Origin: Candidatus Krumholzibacteriia bacterium | GTDB taxonomy: Bacteria; Krumholzibacteriota; Krumholzibacteriia; G020349025 | DNA: 53,859 nt | Assembly (NCBI GenBank): GCA_035649275.1 | Contig: DASRJW010000073.1 | Location: 1-53,859, forward strand | Reading direction: 5' to 3' | Part shown: piece by piece, positions 43,230 to 52,737 of the stretch | Layout of the letters: every line of letters begins with the position of its first letter | Numbering within the stretch: position 1 is the stretch's first letter | Notes under the pieces: generated by a model | The model's input: the letters and a program-made list of their open reading frames with translations, nothing else | Databases searched by the model: none | Told to the model about the DNA's origin: nothing | Made by a program: the position numbers and the translations under genes

Positions 43230-43691
43230 ATGGAAGTCAGCCTGCAGGCGATGGGAGCCGAGCACCTGGAGCAGGTGCTCGCCATCGAGCGCACCTTCGC
43301 TGCGCCGTGGACCCGGGAAATGTTCCTGCAGGAACTGCGCTTGCAATGGGACGTGTCGGAATCCCTGGTCGCGGTGCGGGACGGCGAGGTCGTCGGCTAC
43401 GTCCTCTGCTGGTACGTGGCCGATGAGGTGCACGTCGTCAACCTGGCGGTGCATGGGCGCTGGCGCCGGCGCGGCATCGGCCGGCGCATGATGGAAGAGG
43501 TGTGCGCCCGGGCGAGCCGTCGGGGGGCGAGCACGGCCACTCTCGAGGTGCGCTTCCGCAACGAAGCCGCCATCCGACTCTACGAAGGACTCGGTTTCCG
43601 CCAGGTAGCGATCCGCAGGGCCTACTACGCCGACAACGGCGAAGACGCGCTGGTGATGTTGAAGGAACTCGAGCCGCTGCCCGGGGGCTGA
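43230..43691 (+). CDS. rimI: Ribosomal protein S18 alanine N-acetyltransferase (RimI)
   Basis: 153 residues, GNAT family. The acetyl-CoA loop R-R-R-G-I-G-R-R-M-M follows the strand VHVVNLAVHGRW. LEVRFRNEAAIRLYEGLGF and the C-terminal RRAYYADNGEDALVM are typical RimI blocks. RimI acetylates the N-terminal alanine of S18. GAGG lies before ATG 43230. It is the last gene of the kinase-PorX-tsaE-tsaB-rimI run. Confidence 0.9.
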   Translation: MEVSLQAMGAEHLEQVLAIERTFAAPWTREMFLQELRLQWDVSESLVAVRDGEVVGYVLCWYVADEVHVVNLAVHGRWRRRGIGRRMMEEVCARASRRGASTATLEVRFRNEAAIRLYEGLGFRQVAIRRAYYADNGEDALVMLKELEPLPGG

Positions 43692-43750
43692 CGTCTTCGC
43701 ACGCGTGGCGGAGGCGCTCGGCGTCGGCCGTGGGCCGCCAGAGCCGAAAA

Positions 43751-43783
43751 AAACCCGCCTCGGGGAAGCCCTGAAGGGTTTTC
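43751..43783 (+). terminator. Probable terminator after rimI
   Basis: AAAACCC (43751-43757) pairs with GGGTTTT (43777-43783) around a GC-rich loop that can form GGG/CCC pairs. On the minus strand it would end in seven T bases. After it comes an unusually A/T-rich stretch to about 43888. Confidence 0.5.
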
Positions 43784-43888
43784 CAGACAGGGCATTAGAA
43801 ACAGCTCAATATCCATGATCCCAAGATGTTGCATAGTTTCCAGTGGGTCCATACACGGGCCGGCATGGAGCTCGCCCGGCGGAAATCA

Positions 43889-43916
43889 TTGAGGGGCGCG
43901 GGCCCGCGCCTATAAT
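43889..43916 (+). promoter_or_regulatory. Promoter for accD-folC
   Basis: TTGAGG (43889-43894), 16-base spacer and a perfect TATAAT (43911-43916), some 30 bases before ATG 43948. The AT-rich block immediately upstream could act as an UP element. Confidence 0.65.
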
Positions 43917-43947
43917 CCCGGCGGCGGGCCACCAGGAGGGAGCCAGG

Positions 43948-44964
43948 ATGTCTTGGCTGCATCGCGCCAAGCAGGGCGTGAAGATCCAGCGTACGGCGGA
44001 GAAGCGAGACCTGCCCGAGGGCATGTGGATGAAGTGCCCCGGGTGCTCCGAGATCATTTACCGCGTCGAGCTGGAGAAGAACCTCTGGGTCTGCAACAGC
44101 TGCAGCTACCATTTCCCGCTCAGCGCGCGCCAGTACGTCGAGGTCCTCACCGATCCCGAATCCTTCGTCGAGACGTACCGGTCGATCACGTCCCTCGATC
44201 CGCTCGATTTCCGCGACGCCAAAGAGAAGTACCGGCTCAAGCTCAAGAAGACCATGCTGCGCACCAACCTCACCGAGGCGGTGCTCACCGGGCGGGCGCG
44301 CTTGCACGGCCGCGACGTCGTGCTCGGGGTGTTCGACTTCGCCTTCCTCGGCGGCAGCATGGGCTCGGTGGTGGGGGAAAAGATCGCTCGCGCCGGACTG
44401 GAAGCCCTGTCGCGCCGCTCGCCCTACATTATCTTGTCGCGCTCCGGCGGGGCGCGGATGCACGAGTCGGTGCTGTCCCTGATGCAGATGGCCAAGACGA
44501 GCGCGGTGCTCGCCAAGCTGCACGAGGCCCGGGTCCCCTACGTCTCGATCATGAGCAACCCGACGACCGGGGGCGTCTCGGCCAGCTTCGCCGCCTTGGG
44601 GGACGTGATCCTCGCCGAACCGAAGGCGCAGATCGGCTTCGCCGGGCCGCGGGTCATCCGGGAGACCATCAACCAGGAGCTACCGCCGGGGTTCCAGACG
44701 GCGGAGTTCGTCCAGGAATGCGGCTTCGTCGATCTCATCGTGCACCGCAAGGATCTGCGCTCGATGCTGGACCGGGTGCTCGGCTTCCTCTGCGCCTCCG
44801 CTCGCGAGGCGGCGGCAGGCAAGGAACCGGTGGATGCCACCGTGGACGCCGGCACGCCGAGCGCGGCACCGTTGCCGACGCCCGAGGTCGCGCCGTCGCC
44901 GACGGCGGTGGTCGAACTTCCCGAAACTACGCCGCGTCAGATCGGCCGGCATGGACCTGCCTAG
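43948..44964 (+). CDS. accD: Acetyl-CoA carboxylase carboxyltransferase subunit beta
   Basis: 338 residues. It transfers the carboxyl group from biotin to acetyl-CoA, first step of fatty-acid synthesis, with AccA. The N-terminal zinc ribbon is C-P-G-C and C-N-S-C (residues about 31-53). Crotonase-fold blocks are GGSMGSVVGEKI, SRSGGARMHES, SNPTTGGVSASF and GFAGPRVIRETI. The last 45 residues or so are a Pro/Ala/Thr-rich tail beyond the normal family end, without obvious function. GGAGG precedes the ATG. folC begins within its last codons, a common accD-folC pairing. Confidence 0.94.
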   Translation: MSWLHRAKQGVKIQRTAEKRDLPEGMWMKCPGCSEIIYRVELEKNLWVCNSCSYHFPLSARQYVEVLTDPESFVETYRSITSLDPLDFRDAKEKYRLKLKKTMLRTNLTEAVLTGRARLHGRDVVLGVFDFAFLGGSMGSVVGEKIARAGLEALSRRSPYIILSRSGGARMHESVLSLMQMAKTSAVLAKLHEARVPYVSIMSNPTTGGVSASFAALGDVILAEPKAQIGFAGPRVIRETINQELPPGFQTAEFVQECGFVDLIVHRKDLRSMLDRVLGFLCASAREAAAGKEPVDATVDAGTPSAAPLPTPEVAPSPTAVVELPETTPRQIGRHGPA

Positions 44965-46303
44965 CCCAGCCCAGGCTTTCACTCCCGAGATCCGCTTCCT
45001 CTACGATCTGCAGCGTGGCGAGACCCGTCTCGGCCTGGAGACGACGCGACGGCTGCTGCAGTCCCTCGGCTCTCCGGAGCGGCAGGTGCCGGTGGTGCAC
45101 GTGGCGGGGACGAACGGCAAGGGTTCCACCACCGCCTACGCCGCCGCCATGCTGCAATCGGCGGGGTGGCGCGTGGGGCGCTTCACCTCACCCCACGTGC
45201 TCTCGGTGGAAGAGCGAGTGTGCATTGACGGCGTGCCCATCGAGGCCAGCGCCTTCGCAGCGCGGGTGCGCGAGGCGCGGCCGCACATCGAGCGCTCTGG
45301 GGCCTCGTTCTTCGAGGCCATGACCGCGCTGGCCGCCTGGATCTTCGCCGACGCCGGCGTGGATGCGGCGGTGTACGAGGTCGGTCTCGGCGGGCGGCTG
45401 GATGCGACGAACGCGCTCCCGGCGCAAGTCTCCATCGTCACCAGCATTGGCCACGACCACGAAGCGATCCTCGGACGCGGGTTGCGCGCCATCTGCAGCG
45501 AGAAGCTCGGCATCGCCCGCCCCGGCGTGCCGCTCTACGCCGCGCTCGAGCGCCGCGATCTGGTGCTCCTGGCGCGGGAACACTGCGCTCGCCAAGGCGC
45601 CCCGTTCCATCTCCTGCCGCCGCAGCTGGTGCAGGTGCACGGACTCGAGCTCGGCGGCGGCATGCAGTTCTCTCTCGCGGTCCCGGGCGGTGAACGCCTG
45701 TGGACCCACTTCCTCGGGGCGCACTATGGGCGCAACGCGGCGCTCGCCGTCCTGGCGGCGACGGAGCTCGTGGAGCGGCGCGGCGCCGGACGGATCGACG
45801 TGCCGCGGGCCACTGCCTCAGCCTTCCTGCCCGGACGCTTCCAGCTGCTACCGCAATGGAAGGGGTCGCCGCTTCTCATCCTCGATGTGGCCCACAATCC
45901 CGAAGCACTGCGCTCGACGCTGGAAGTGGCGCGAGCGGTGCTGGGGTCGGCGCGTCCCTCTGTCGTGCTCGGCATGCTGCGCGACAAGCACCTCGGCGGT
46001 GCCAGCGAGTTCCTCCGCGGCTTCGCCCGGCGCGTCTGGGTCACGGCACCGGCGGTGGCGCGGGCCTGGGAGCCGCAAGAGGCGGCCGCGGAGCTGCGGG
46101 CCAGCGCCCCGGACCTCGAGGTGGAGATCGAGGCGAATGCGGTCACGGCGCTCGACCGAGCCCGCGAAGCCGGAGCGCCTGTCCTCGTTCTCGGCAGCCA
46201 CTATCTCGCCGGCGAGGTGCTGCCACACCTGGCAGCGGAGCGGGGTGTGCCTGCACGCGACCTCGTCGCCGCGCCACAGTCCGCATCGACCGCCCCGGCC
46301 TAG
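44951..46303 (+). CDS. folC: Bifunctional folylpolyglutamate synthase / dihydrofolate synthase
   Basis: 450 residues, Mur-ligase-like. P-loop HVAGTNGKGSTTAY (about 51-60), GRFTSPHVLSVEERV, the FFEAMTALAAWIFA helix, VGLGGRLDATNAL, TSIGHDHEAILG and DVAHNPEA are the diagnostic blocks. It adds glutamate to folates and, in bacteria, often to dihydropteroate. ATG 44951 overlaps accD by 14 bases. The C-terminal 20 residues are a short Ala-rich tail. Confidence 0.93.
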   Translation: MDLPSPAQAFTPEIRFLYDLQRGETRLGLETTRRLLQSLGSPERQVPVVHVAGTNGKGSTTAYAAAMLQSAGWRVGRFTSPHVLSVEERVCIDGVPIEASAFAARVREARPHIERSGASFFEAMTALAAWIFADAGVDAAVYEVGLGGRLDATNALPAQVSIVTSIGHDHEAILGRGLRAICSEKLGIARPGVPLYAALERRDLVLLAREHCARQGAPFHLLPPQLVQVHGLELGGGMQFSLAVPGGERLWTHFLGAHYGRNAALAVLAATELVERRGAGRIDVPRATASAFLPGRFQLLPQWKGSPLLILDVAHNPEALRSTLEVARAVLGSARPSVVLGMLRDKHLGGASEFLRGFARRVWVTAPAVARAWEPQEAAAELRASAPDLEVEIEANAVTALDRAREAGAPVLVLGSHYLAGEVLPHLAAERGVPARDLVAAPQSASTAPA

Positions 46304-46345
46304 CGTCGGTGCCGGCGGGATCGATTTCCAGCCCAGGAGGAAGCC

Positions 46346-47329
46346 GTGCCCCTGCGTTTCCGCACCGCGGGCGTGGATGTCGGGGGGACGAACCTCAAAG
46401 TGGCGCTCTTGTGGAGCGACGGCACGGTCATCGCTGCCCGGCAGATTCCGACGCATGCCGAGGCCGGCCCCGAGCAGGGCTGCCGGCGCATCATCGAAAC
46501 GCTGCAGGCTCTGGCCCAGGAGCACGGTCACGGTGCAGAGGACCTCGGCGCCATCGGCGTCGATTCGGCAGGCCTGGTGGATCACGAGCACAACCTGGTG
46601 CTGGACTCGCCGAATCTGCGCGGCTGGGAGCGTTTCCCTCTCGCCGAGCGCATCGGCGCGGCGTTCGGGGCCCCGGTGCAGCTGGAAAACGACGTCAACG
46701 CCATGGCCTATGGCGAGTGGCGCCTGGGCGCCGGACGGGGGACACGGCACATGCTGTGCCTCGCTCTCGGCACCGGCGTCGGCGGTGGTCTCATCCTCGA
46801 CGGCCGGCTGTACAGAGGTGCCCACGGCGCCGCCGCGGAGCTCGGCCACACGACACTCGACCTGCACGGACCCCAGTGCAGCTGTCCCAACGTCGGCTGC
46901 CTGGAGCGGCACATCGGCGCCGAGTACATCGCCACCCGGGCGCGGGAGAAGCTCGCGGCCAGCGAGCGGCCGAGCCGCCTGCGTGAGTTGCCGGCGGCGG
47001 CAATCACGCCACGCTCGATCTCCGAGGCAGCGGCAGGGGGAGACGAGCTGGCAGCGGAAGTCTGGACCGAGGTGGGGACGCTGCTCGGCCAGGGTCTGGT
47101 GAGCCTGGTGAACATCTTCGATCCGGAACGCGTGGTGATCGGCGGCGGGGTGGCGAAGGCTGGCGAGAGGCTCTTCGAGCCGGCGCGCCGGGTGGTGCGG
47201 GCCCGGGCGATGAGCCTGGCGGCGCGGACGGAGATCGTGCCGGCGGCGCTCGGAGACGACGCTGGCCTGGTGGGCGCCACGCTGCTCGCGGTCGAGCGGG
47301 CCGGAGGGGCGGCGGGCGCCACGCCGTAG
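46346..47329 (+). CDS. ROK-family sugar kinase (probable glucokinase)
   Basis: 327 residues. The ATP-phosphate motif is GVDVGGTNLKVAL; LENDVNAMAYGEW carries the catalytic Asp; LGTGVGGGLILDG and the ROK zinc motif GHTTLDLHGPQCSCPNVGCLE (His plus three Cys) follow. VIGGGVAKAG is the adenosine block. The lack of an N-terminal DNA-binding helix separates it from ROK repressors. Glucose is the most common substrate of this subgroup, but other hexoses or N-acetylhexosamines remain possible. GTG 46346 is preceded by AGGAGG. It follows folC by 42 bases. Confidence 0.88.
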   Translation: MPLRFRTAGVDVGGTNLKVALLWSDGTVIAARQIPTHAEAGPEQGCRRIIETLQALAQEHGHGAEDLGAIGVDSAGLVDHEHNLVLDSPNLRGWERFPLAERIGAAFGAPVQLENDVNAMAYGEWRLGAGRGTRHMLCLALGTGVGGGLILDGRLYRGAHGAAAELGHTTLDLHGPQCSCPNVGCLERHIGAEYIATRAREKLAASERPSRLRELPAAAITPRSISEAAAGGDELAAEVWTEVGTLLGQGLVSLVNIFDPERVVIGGGVAKAGERLFEPARRVVRARAMSLAARTEIVPAALGDDAGLVGATLLAVERAGGAAGATP

Positions 47330-47349
47330 AGCCGAAGCGGGGCGGGAGA

Positions 47350-47378
47350 TTGGCGGGGAGGCGGCGCCGGCGTATGTT
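47350..47378 (+). promoter_or_regulatory. Candidate promoter for the LptD-like gene
   Basis: TTGGCG (47350-47355), exactly 17 bases, TATGTT (47373-47378). Its predicted start site near 47385 rules out translation starts at 47350 or 47374 and supports GTG 47452. Confidence 0.5.
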
Positions 47379-47451
47379 TGCTGCCGAAGGCATCGTTGCC
47401 GCCCTGGCCCGTTCGCTTCCCAGACCCTCCTCGCCCCAGGAGCGGCTTCCC

Positions 47452-50400
47452 GTGTCGTTCTGTCCGCGCCGCGCCGGCTGCTCCCTCGGAGCGCGCGCCG
47501 CCCTGCCCGCGTCCCTGGCGCGGCTCCTCATTCTCGCCCTCCTGGCCGCACCGTTTCCCGCCGCGAGGGCGGCGCCCGCGCCGCCCGACAGCTTCAACTT
47601 GACCGGCGCGCTCATGCAGTACGAGACGAAGCGCAACGTGGTGACCTTCATCGACAGCGTGATCCTCCTCTACAAAGGGGTGCGCGTGGAGAGCCAGCGC
47701 GCCGAGCGTCACGGCACGTCGACGGACTTCCACGTCTTTTTCCACCAGGACGTGAAGATCCGCGACCGCGGCGTCTTCATGCAGGGCGACGAGGGCGAGT
47801 TCGTCCAGCGGGGCAACTACGCCGAGCTCCGCGGCAAGGTCACGATCGAGGATTCGCTCGGCATCATCCGCGCCCAGCGCGTGCGCTATTACCGGGACCC
47901 ACGCTTGCTGTGGCTGTGGGGCAAGGTGGATTTCCAGGACGAGAAAACCCAGGTCCGCGCCGACAGCGTGCGCTACTTCGAGGGGCGAGGTTTCGGCGAA
48001 GCTTTCGGGCACGTGGTGCTCGTCGATCGGCAGCAGAATTCCGAGGCCCGCGGCCCGCACGGTTACTACGACCGGATTTCCGGGGAAGCCTGGCTGGACC
48101 GCGAGCCGGTGCTGGTGCTGCGAGACGACGACGGCAAGGAAACCTTCGTCGATGCGGATTCGGTGCGCTACAACCTGTCGGCGCGCACCGGCCGGGTGTG
48201 GGGCAACGTGCGCATCCGGCGGGACAGCACCCTGGCTCTCGCCGATTCGGCGCGCCTCCGTCCCGATCGCAACCTCTTCGAGCTGCGCGGCCGCCCGTCG
48301 GTGCGGCGCGGGGACAGCCGCATCTCGGGGCAGGAGATCGACATCCACTACGGTGGCAAGGAGGTCGAGCAAGTGCGCGTCCGGCAGCGGGCGCTCCTGG
48401 TGCAGGTACGGACCGACACCCGTTTCGTGCCCGACAACAACCAGGTGGCGGGGGACTCGGCGGTCATCGACTTCGAGAACGGCCAGCTGCAGCGCGCCGT
48501 CGTCTCCGGGCACGGCTCCAGCACCTACGTGCCGGTGGAGACCGAGCGCAACCGCCTGGCCCTCAACGAGGCGCAGTCCGATTCCATCGTCATGCTCTTT
48601 TCCGGCGGCGACATCCAGGAGGTGCTGTTCATCGGCAACGCCTCCGGCGTCTATCGCTTCTACGAGGGCGACCTGGATTCCCTGGGCCAGAGCCGCGTCG
48701 CCCGGGTGGACACGGTGTTCGGCGTCGCCCGCGGCGACACCACCGCCTTCGACTTCCGTCAAGCGGCGGAGGTGGTGCAGTACAGCGGCGAGCGCATCCT
48801 CTACCTGACGCCGTTCAACGACCTGCACCTGGAGGGCATGGCGGAGGTGCAGTACCAGGGCCGCACCCTGCAGGCCGGGGACATCACCTTCGATGCCGAC
48901 ACGGAGATGCTCACGGCCCGGCAGGAACCGTTGCTCCTGGAAGGCAGCGAGCGCGTCTATGGCAGCCGCATGGGCTACGACATGGAGAGGCGCCGCGCTT
49001 TCGTGGAGGAAGGTGCCACCGAGTACGACCAGGGCTACTACCGGGGCGAGAGGTTGGTGCGCATGCCCGACGGCAACCTGCAGGTGGCGAAGGCGCGCTA
49101 CACCAGCTGCGAGCTGGACCACCCGCACTACGATTTCCGCAGCAAGGAAATGAAGATCTACCTGCGCGACAAGGCGGTGGGCCGGCCGGTGCTTCTCTAC
49201 CTGGGGGAAATCCCGGTGTTCTACCTGCCGTTTTTCTTCAACTCCATCGATCCTGGACGCAAGAGCGGGTTCCTGATGCCCAGGGTCGAGATCGGCCTCG
49301 GCACCTCGAGCCGCTACATTCGCGGCCTGGATTACTACTGGGCCGCCAGCAGCTACTGGGACATGCTCTTCACCAGCGCCTACAACGAGCGCGACCGGGT
49401 GAACCGCAGCACCGTGGGGAGCGTGCTGGACACGGAGCGGCAGTCACGGAACATCCAGCTCGGCGCCAACCTGCGCTACAAGCTCCGCTACCGCCTGGAT
49501 GGTAACCTGGAGTACCGCCGCTCCGACGACATCGATTCGGACCTGAGCTTCATCACCATGCGCGGCAGCCACCGGCAGACGCTCAACGATCGCATGTCGC
49601 TGAACGGCACGCTCGACTACGCCAGCAACGACCGCGCGGTGCGCGCCACCAACGAGTTCGTCGACTACGACCGCGCCCGGCAGCGGCAGCTGACCTCGAG
49701 CCTCACCTTCAACCGCCGCGGCGGCTTGGCCAGCAGCACCGTCAGCCTGCAGCGCCGTCAAGTCCTCGATCCCGACAACACCCTCGCGGGCGCCTCCATC
49801 CTCAGTCAGACCCTGCCGAGCCTCCAGCTCCGCTTCCGCAGCATCCGCTTGGCGCCGCGGCCGCGGGGGGAAGGGTCGGGTTGGCAGCGGTTCATGAGCG
49901 ACCTGCAGTTCGCCCCCAACCTGAATGTGACGCGCACGGTCGACGACATCCGGGTGCTGCGCTTCGTGGATGCCGCGACGGGCGAGGTGGTCACCGACAC
50001 CACCGGGGTGGACTCGGTGCGCACGATCTTCAGCACCCAGTCGCTGACGCGCACCACCGCCTCGAGCGGCCTCGGCCTCACCCGGCAGAGCAGCCTGTGG
50101 TTCCTCACCCTCAACCCTTCGCTCACCTACGGCGTGACCTACACCGACGACGACCGCACGCCGCGGGCGCTTGCCGACCGCTTCCAGCAGAGCTTGAGCA
50201 CCAACCTGGGGGCGTCGACGCGGCTCTACGGCATCTTCCGGCCCGGCTTCGGCGGCATCCGGGCCTTGCGGCACACGATCGAGCCGACGGCGACCTACTC
50301 CTACGCGGCGGCGCTTTCCGGTCAGGCGGCGCGGCAGGGCCTGGGACTCTCGCTGCGCAACGCGCTGGACGCCAAGGTCGCCGACGGCGACAAGGAGAAG

Positions 50401-51093
50401 CGGATCGACGGTCTCCTCGATTGGTCGCTCAGCACGAGCTACAACCCCGACCTCGTGCGGCGCTGGAACAACGTCAACAGCCTGCTCACCCTCAACCGCC
50501 ACGGCCCGCTCCGGCTCACGGTCTCCCAGGTCATCGACCCCTACCAGCGCAAGATCGTGAGCACTTCCGTCCCCTTCAGCTTGCGCCTCGCCGGCAGCTT
50601 CGGCGGCCCGCCGGCAGAGGAGAAGGAGCGGCTGAACCGCATCGCCCGGGAGGAAGGGCCGCTCACGGCGCCGGCGGATTCGGTGCAGCCGACGGAGAAC
50701 TGGGGCTTCTCGCCGAAGCCGACCGACGGCCTGGAGACGCTGACGCGGGTCGGGGAGCAGGAGGCGGGGGAGCGCCTCACCTGGGAGCTGGGCTTCTCCT
50801 ACTCGTTCAACCGCGTCGCCGGTCGGAACACCACCCGCAACGTCGCAGTGGGAGCGGCGCTCAAGCCCACCCCCAAGTGGACGGTGCGCTGGCGCGCCAA
50901 CTTCGACACCGAGGCCCGGCGCTGGATCAACCCCTCGTTGGACGTGGAGCGGGACCTGCACTGCTGGCGCGCCAGCTTCTCGCGTATCTTCAATGCCTTC
51001 GACGACGAGTGGCGCTACTATTTCCGCATCTACGTCCTCCGGCACCAGGACGAGCTCTTCCTGGAGTCCGGGCAGCGGAGCTTCGGGTACTAG
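47452..51093 (+). CDS. LptD-like outer-membrane assembly protein (OstA family)
   Basis: 1213 residues. GTG 47452 has AGGAG ten bases upstream and opens a signal peptide ending near AARA. The N-terminal half holds OstA/LptA-like beta-jellyroll repeats (LTGALMQYETKRN, VTFIDSVILLYKGVRVES, then GNYAELRGKVTIED, and more), clearly longer than in E. coli LptD. The transition block FYLPFFFNSIDPGRKSGFLMP near residue 595 matches the LptD hallmark before the barrel. The remainder is an outer-membrane beta-barrel with alternating strands, ending in an aromatic residue (R-S-F-G-Y). It should insert LPS or a comparable lipid into the outer membrane, indicating a diderm cell. LptE is not recognisable nearby. 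Confidence 0.85.
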   Translation: MSFCPRRAGCSLGARAALPASLARLLILALLAAPFPAARAAPAPPDSFNLTGALMQYETKRNVVTFIDSVILLYKGVRVESQRAERHGTSTDFHVFFHQDVKIRDRGVFMQGDEGEFVQRGNYAELRGKVTIEDSLGIIRAQRVRYYRDPRLLWLWGKVDFQDEKTQVRADSVRYFEGRGFGEAFGHVVLVDRQQNSEARGPHGYYDRISGEAWLDREPVLVLRDDDGKETFVDADSVRYNLSARTGRVWGNVRIRRDSTLALADSARLRPDRNLFELRGRPSVRRGDSRISGQEIDIHYGGKEVEQVRVRQRALLVQVRTDTRFVPDNNQVAGDSAVIDFENGQLQRAVVSGHGSSTYVPVETERNRLALNEAQSDSIVMLFSGGDIQEVLFIGNASGVYRFYEGDLDSLGQSRVARVDTVFGVARGDTTAFDFRQAAEVVQYSGERILYLTPFNDLHLEGMAEVQYQGRTLQAGDITFDADTEMLTARQEPLLLEGSERVYGSRMGYDMERRRAFVEEGATEYDQGYYRGERLVRMPDGNLQVAKARYTSCELDHPHYDFRSKEMKIYLRDKAVGRPVLLYLGEIPVFYLPFFFNSIDPGRKSGFLMPRVEIGLGTSSRYIRGLDYYWAASSYWDMLFTSAYNERDRVNRSTVGSVLDTERQSRNIQLGANLRYKLRYRLDGNLEYRRSDDIDSDLSFITMRGSHRQTLNDRMSLNGTLDYASNDRAVRATNEFVDYDRARQRQLTSSLTFNRRGGLASSTVSLQRRQVLDPDNTLAGASILSQTLPSLQLRFRSIRLAPRPRGEGSGWQRFMSDLQFAPNLNVTRTVDDIRVLRFVDAATGEVVTDTTGVDSVRTIFSTQSLTRTTASSGLGLTRQSSLWFLTLNPSLTYGVTYTDDDRTPRALADRFQQSLSTNLGASTRLYGIFRPGFGGIRALRHTIEPTATYSYAAALSGQAARQGLGLSLRNALDAKVADGDKEKRIDGLLDWSLSTSYNPDLVRRWNNVNSLLTLNRHGPLRLTVSQVIDPYQRKIVSTSVPFSLRLAGSFGGPPAEEKERLNRIAREEGPLTAPADSVQPTENWGFSPKPTDGLETLTRVGEQEAGERLTWELGFSYSFNRVAGRNTTRNVAVGAALKPTPKWTVRWRANFDTEARRWINPSLDVERDLHCWRASFSRIFNAFDDEWRYYFRIYVLRHQDELFLESGQRSFGY

Positions 51094-51128
51094 CGTCGGC
51101 GGCAGCGCTGCAGGCGGAAGGAACCGGC

Positions 51129-52634
51129 GTGATCGACGTCCACCTGTACACGGACTACTGGGCTTCCGTGCTCGGCATGCCCGGCATCGTGAGCGAGGAG
51201 GTGCAACAGCGCGGCCTGGCGGATCTCGACGTCTTCCGCAGCTGCCTCAACCGCCCGACCACGCGCTTGCCCGGCTTCGCCTACTACCTGCTCATGTTGC
51301 TCGCTGGCCCGGTCATGGTGCCCTACCGGATGATCCAACGCGTGGCCTCGCGACTGCACGTGCCGCTGGCCGGCGAGGAAACCGCCGCCGAGCTCCTGGG
51401 GCCCTACCGCCTGCAGCTCGCCCACGAGCCCGAGGGGACGGTGCGGGTGGGCTGGCGCGGTGAACGTCTGGCGGACGGCTTGGTCGATCCGATGCAGCCC
51501 GAGGTGGTGTTCAGTGTCGTCTACCCGGCGTACAAGATCCTGATCGCCGCACTCCTCGCCATCGGGGTCGCTTTCTTCTCGCGCTTCCTGGCGCAACGTC
51601 CCGGGCTGGAAGCGTGGCTGGGGAAGCTGCTGCTCTTCGGCAACTTCCCCCTCCTCGCGGTGCTGCTCTACGCCATCTTCCGCGACTGGTGGACGGCTCT
51701 CTTGGCGCCGTTGCCGGTGTTCATCGTGGTCTGGGTGACGGCGCTGCTCAGCCCGCCCGGCCTGCACTGGAACTCGCTGCCCGGCATTCTCGCCGGACTC
51801 GCGGTCGGTTACTTCGTGGTGGATTCCTTCCTCGTCCCCCGCGGCATGGCGCCGACGCTCTATCTCTACGTCAACGATGCGAAGAGCCCGCTCTTCCCCT
51901 ATGTCCCCGGGCAGGAACCCTACTGGTTGCAGGGGCGCACCTACTGGGTGTGGCGCTTCGTCACCCAGACACGGGCGGAGGTGCACAAGTTCTGGGAGAG
52001 CGACTGGGAGCGCGTCGAGGTCTGGGTGCGCGCCGAGGGCGACGGGGCCGGCATGATCGAGTGGATCGTGGACGATTTCCACTTCCGCGAGCTCTGGAAC
52101 CCCTACGAGCGCCTGGTGGCGCCGGCGGTGCCGGCGCAGCATCGCCGCGGCCTGGAGGAGGCGCGCCGCACCCCCGGCCGGGGCGCCGCCTGGGTGGTCG
52201 AGGTGGACACGGATTTCGTCGGTCACTGGCCGCTGGTGCGCGGCGTCTTCCTGCTGCCCTTGCGCCAGGGCTGGCGCAAGGCGCGCTGGCGCCAGCTCGC
52301 CGAATCGCTCCGGGTCGACACCGAGAGCGATCGGCCGCGGGACTACCGCGAGATCGTCCACCGCCTGCGTCTCGACCGCCGCGATTTCCTCCAGGACATC
52401 CCGGAGTACCTGCGCGGCCTGGCGTTGCGCCGGCTCCTCGCCCTTCCCTGGCGCTACTGGCGCTTTCCTCGCGGTGCCAACACCCAGGTGCGGCCGCTTC
52501 TCTACGGTGCGCAGGACCAGCCGGCGGTGACGCCGGCCTCGGAGCCGGAGCTCCAGCTCAAGGCTCCAGGGGCGCTGGCACGATCCCGAGGTGCCGCCGA
52601 GTTCCCGGTCCCAGCGACGCTCCGGGGGCGCTGA
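51129..52634 (+). CDS. Hypothetical multi-pass membrane protein downstream of the LptD-like gene
   Basis: 501 residues. About five hydrophobic helices lie between residues 50 and 240 (for example KILIAALLAIGVAFFSRFLA, LFGNFPLLAVLLYAIF, LPVFIVVWVTALLS). The soluble C-terminal half is rich in Trp and Arg (QGRTYWVWRFVTQTRAEVHKF, WIVDDFHFRELWNPYERLV). I do not recognise the family. GTG 51129 follows GGAAGGA and sits 35 bases after the LptD-like stop, so it is likely in the same transcript and may serve envelope biogenesis. That link is positional only. Confidence 0.7.
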   Translation: MIDVHLYTDYWASVLGMPGIVSEEVQQRGLADLDVFRSCLNRPTTRLPGFAYYLLMLLAGPVMVPYRMIQRVASRLHVPLAGEETAAELLGPYRLQLAHEPEGTVRVGWRGERLADGLVDPMQPEVVFSVVYPAYKILIAALLAIGVAFFSRFLAQRPGLEAWLGKLLLFGNFPLLAVLLYAIFRDWWTALLAPLPVFIVVWVTALLSPPGLHWNSLPGILAGLAVGYFVVDSFLVPRGMAPTLYLYVNDAKSPLFPYVPGQEPYWLQGRTYWVWRFVTQTRAEVHKFWESDWERVEVWVRAEGDGAGMIEWIVDDFHFRELWNPYERLVAPAVPAQHRRGLEEARRTPGRGAAWVVEVDTDFVGHWPLVRGVFLLPLRQGWRKARWRQLAESLRVDTESDRPRDYREIVHRLRLDRRDFLQDIPEYLRGLALRRLLALPWRYWRFPRGANTQVRPLLYGAQDQPAVTPASEPELQLKAPGALARSRGAAEFPVPATLRGR

Positions 52635-52737
52635 GCGGCCGAGCGACACGGTGCCCGGAGTCGAGCGGCCCCCGGCTCAGAGGGCGGAGTCGGGAACCGG
52701 CTCGGCGCCGCGGTGTTGGCAATCCCTACGAGCCCGG

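Noticed and set aside
46708-49128. 806-codon minus-strand open frame
   Set aside because: Spans parts of the ROK kinase and LptD-like genes on the other strand and has no coherent domain.
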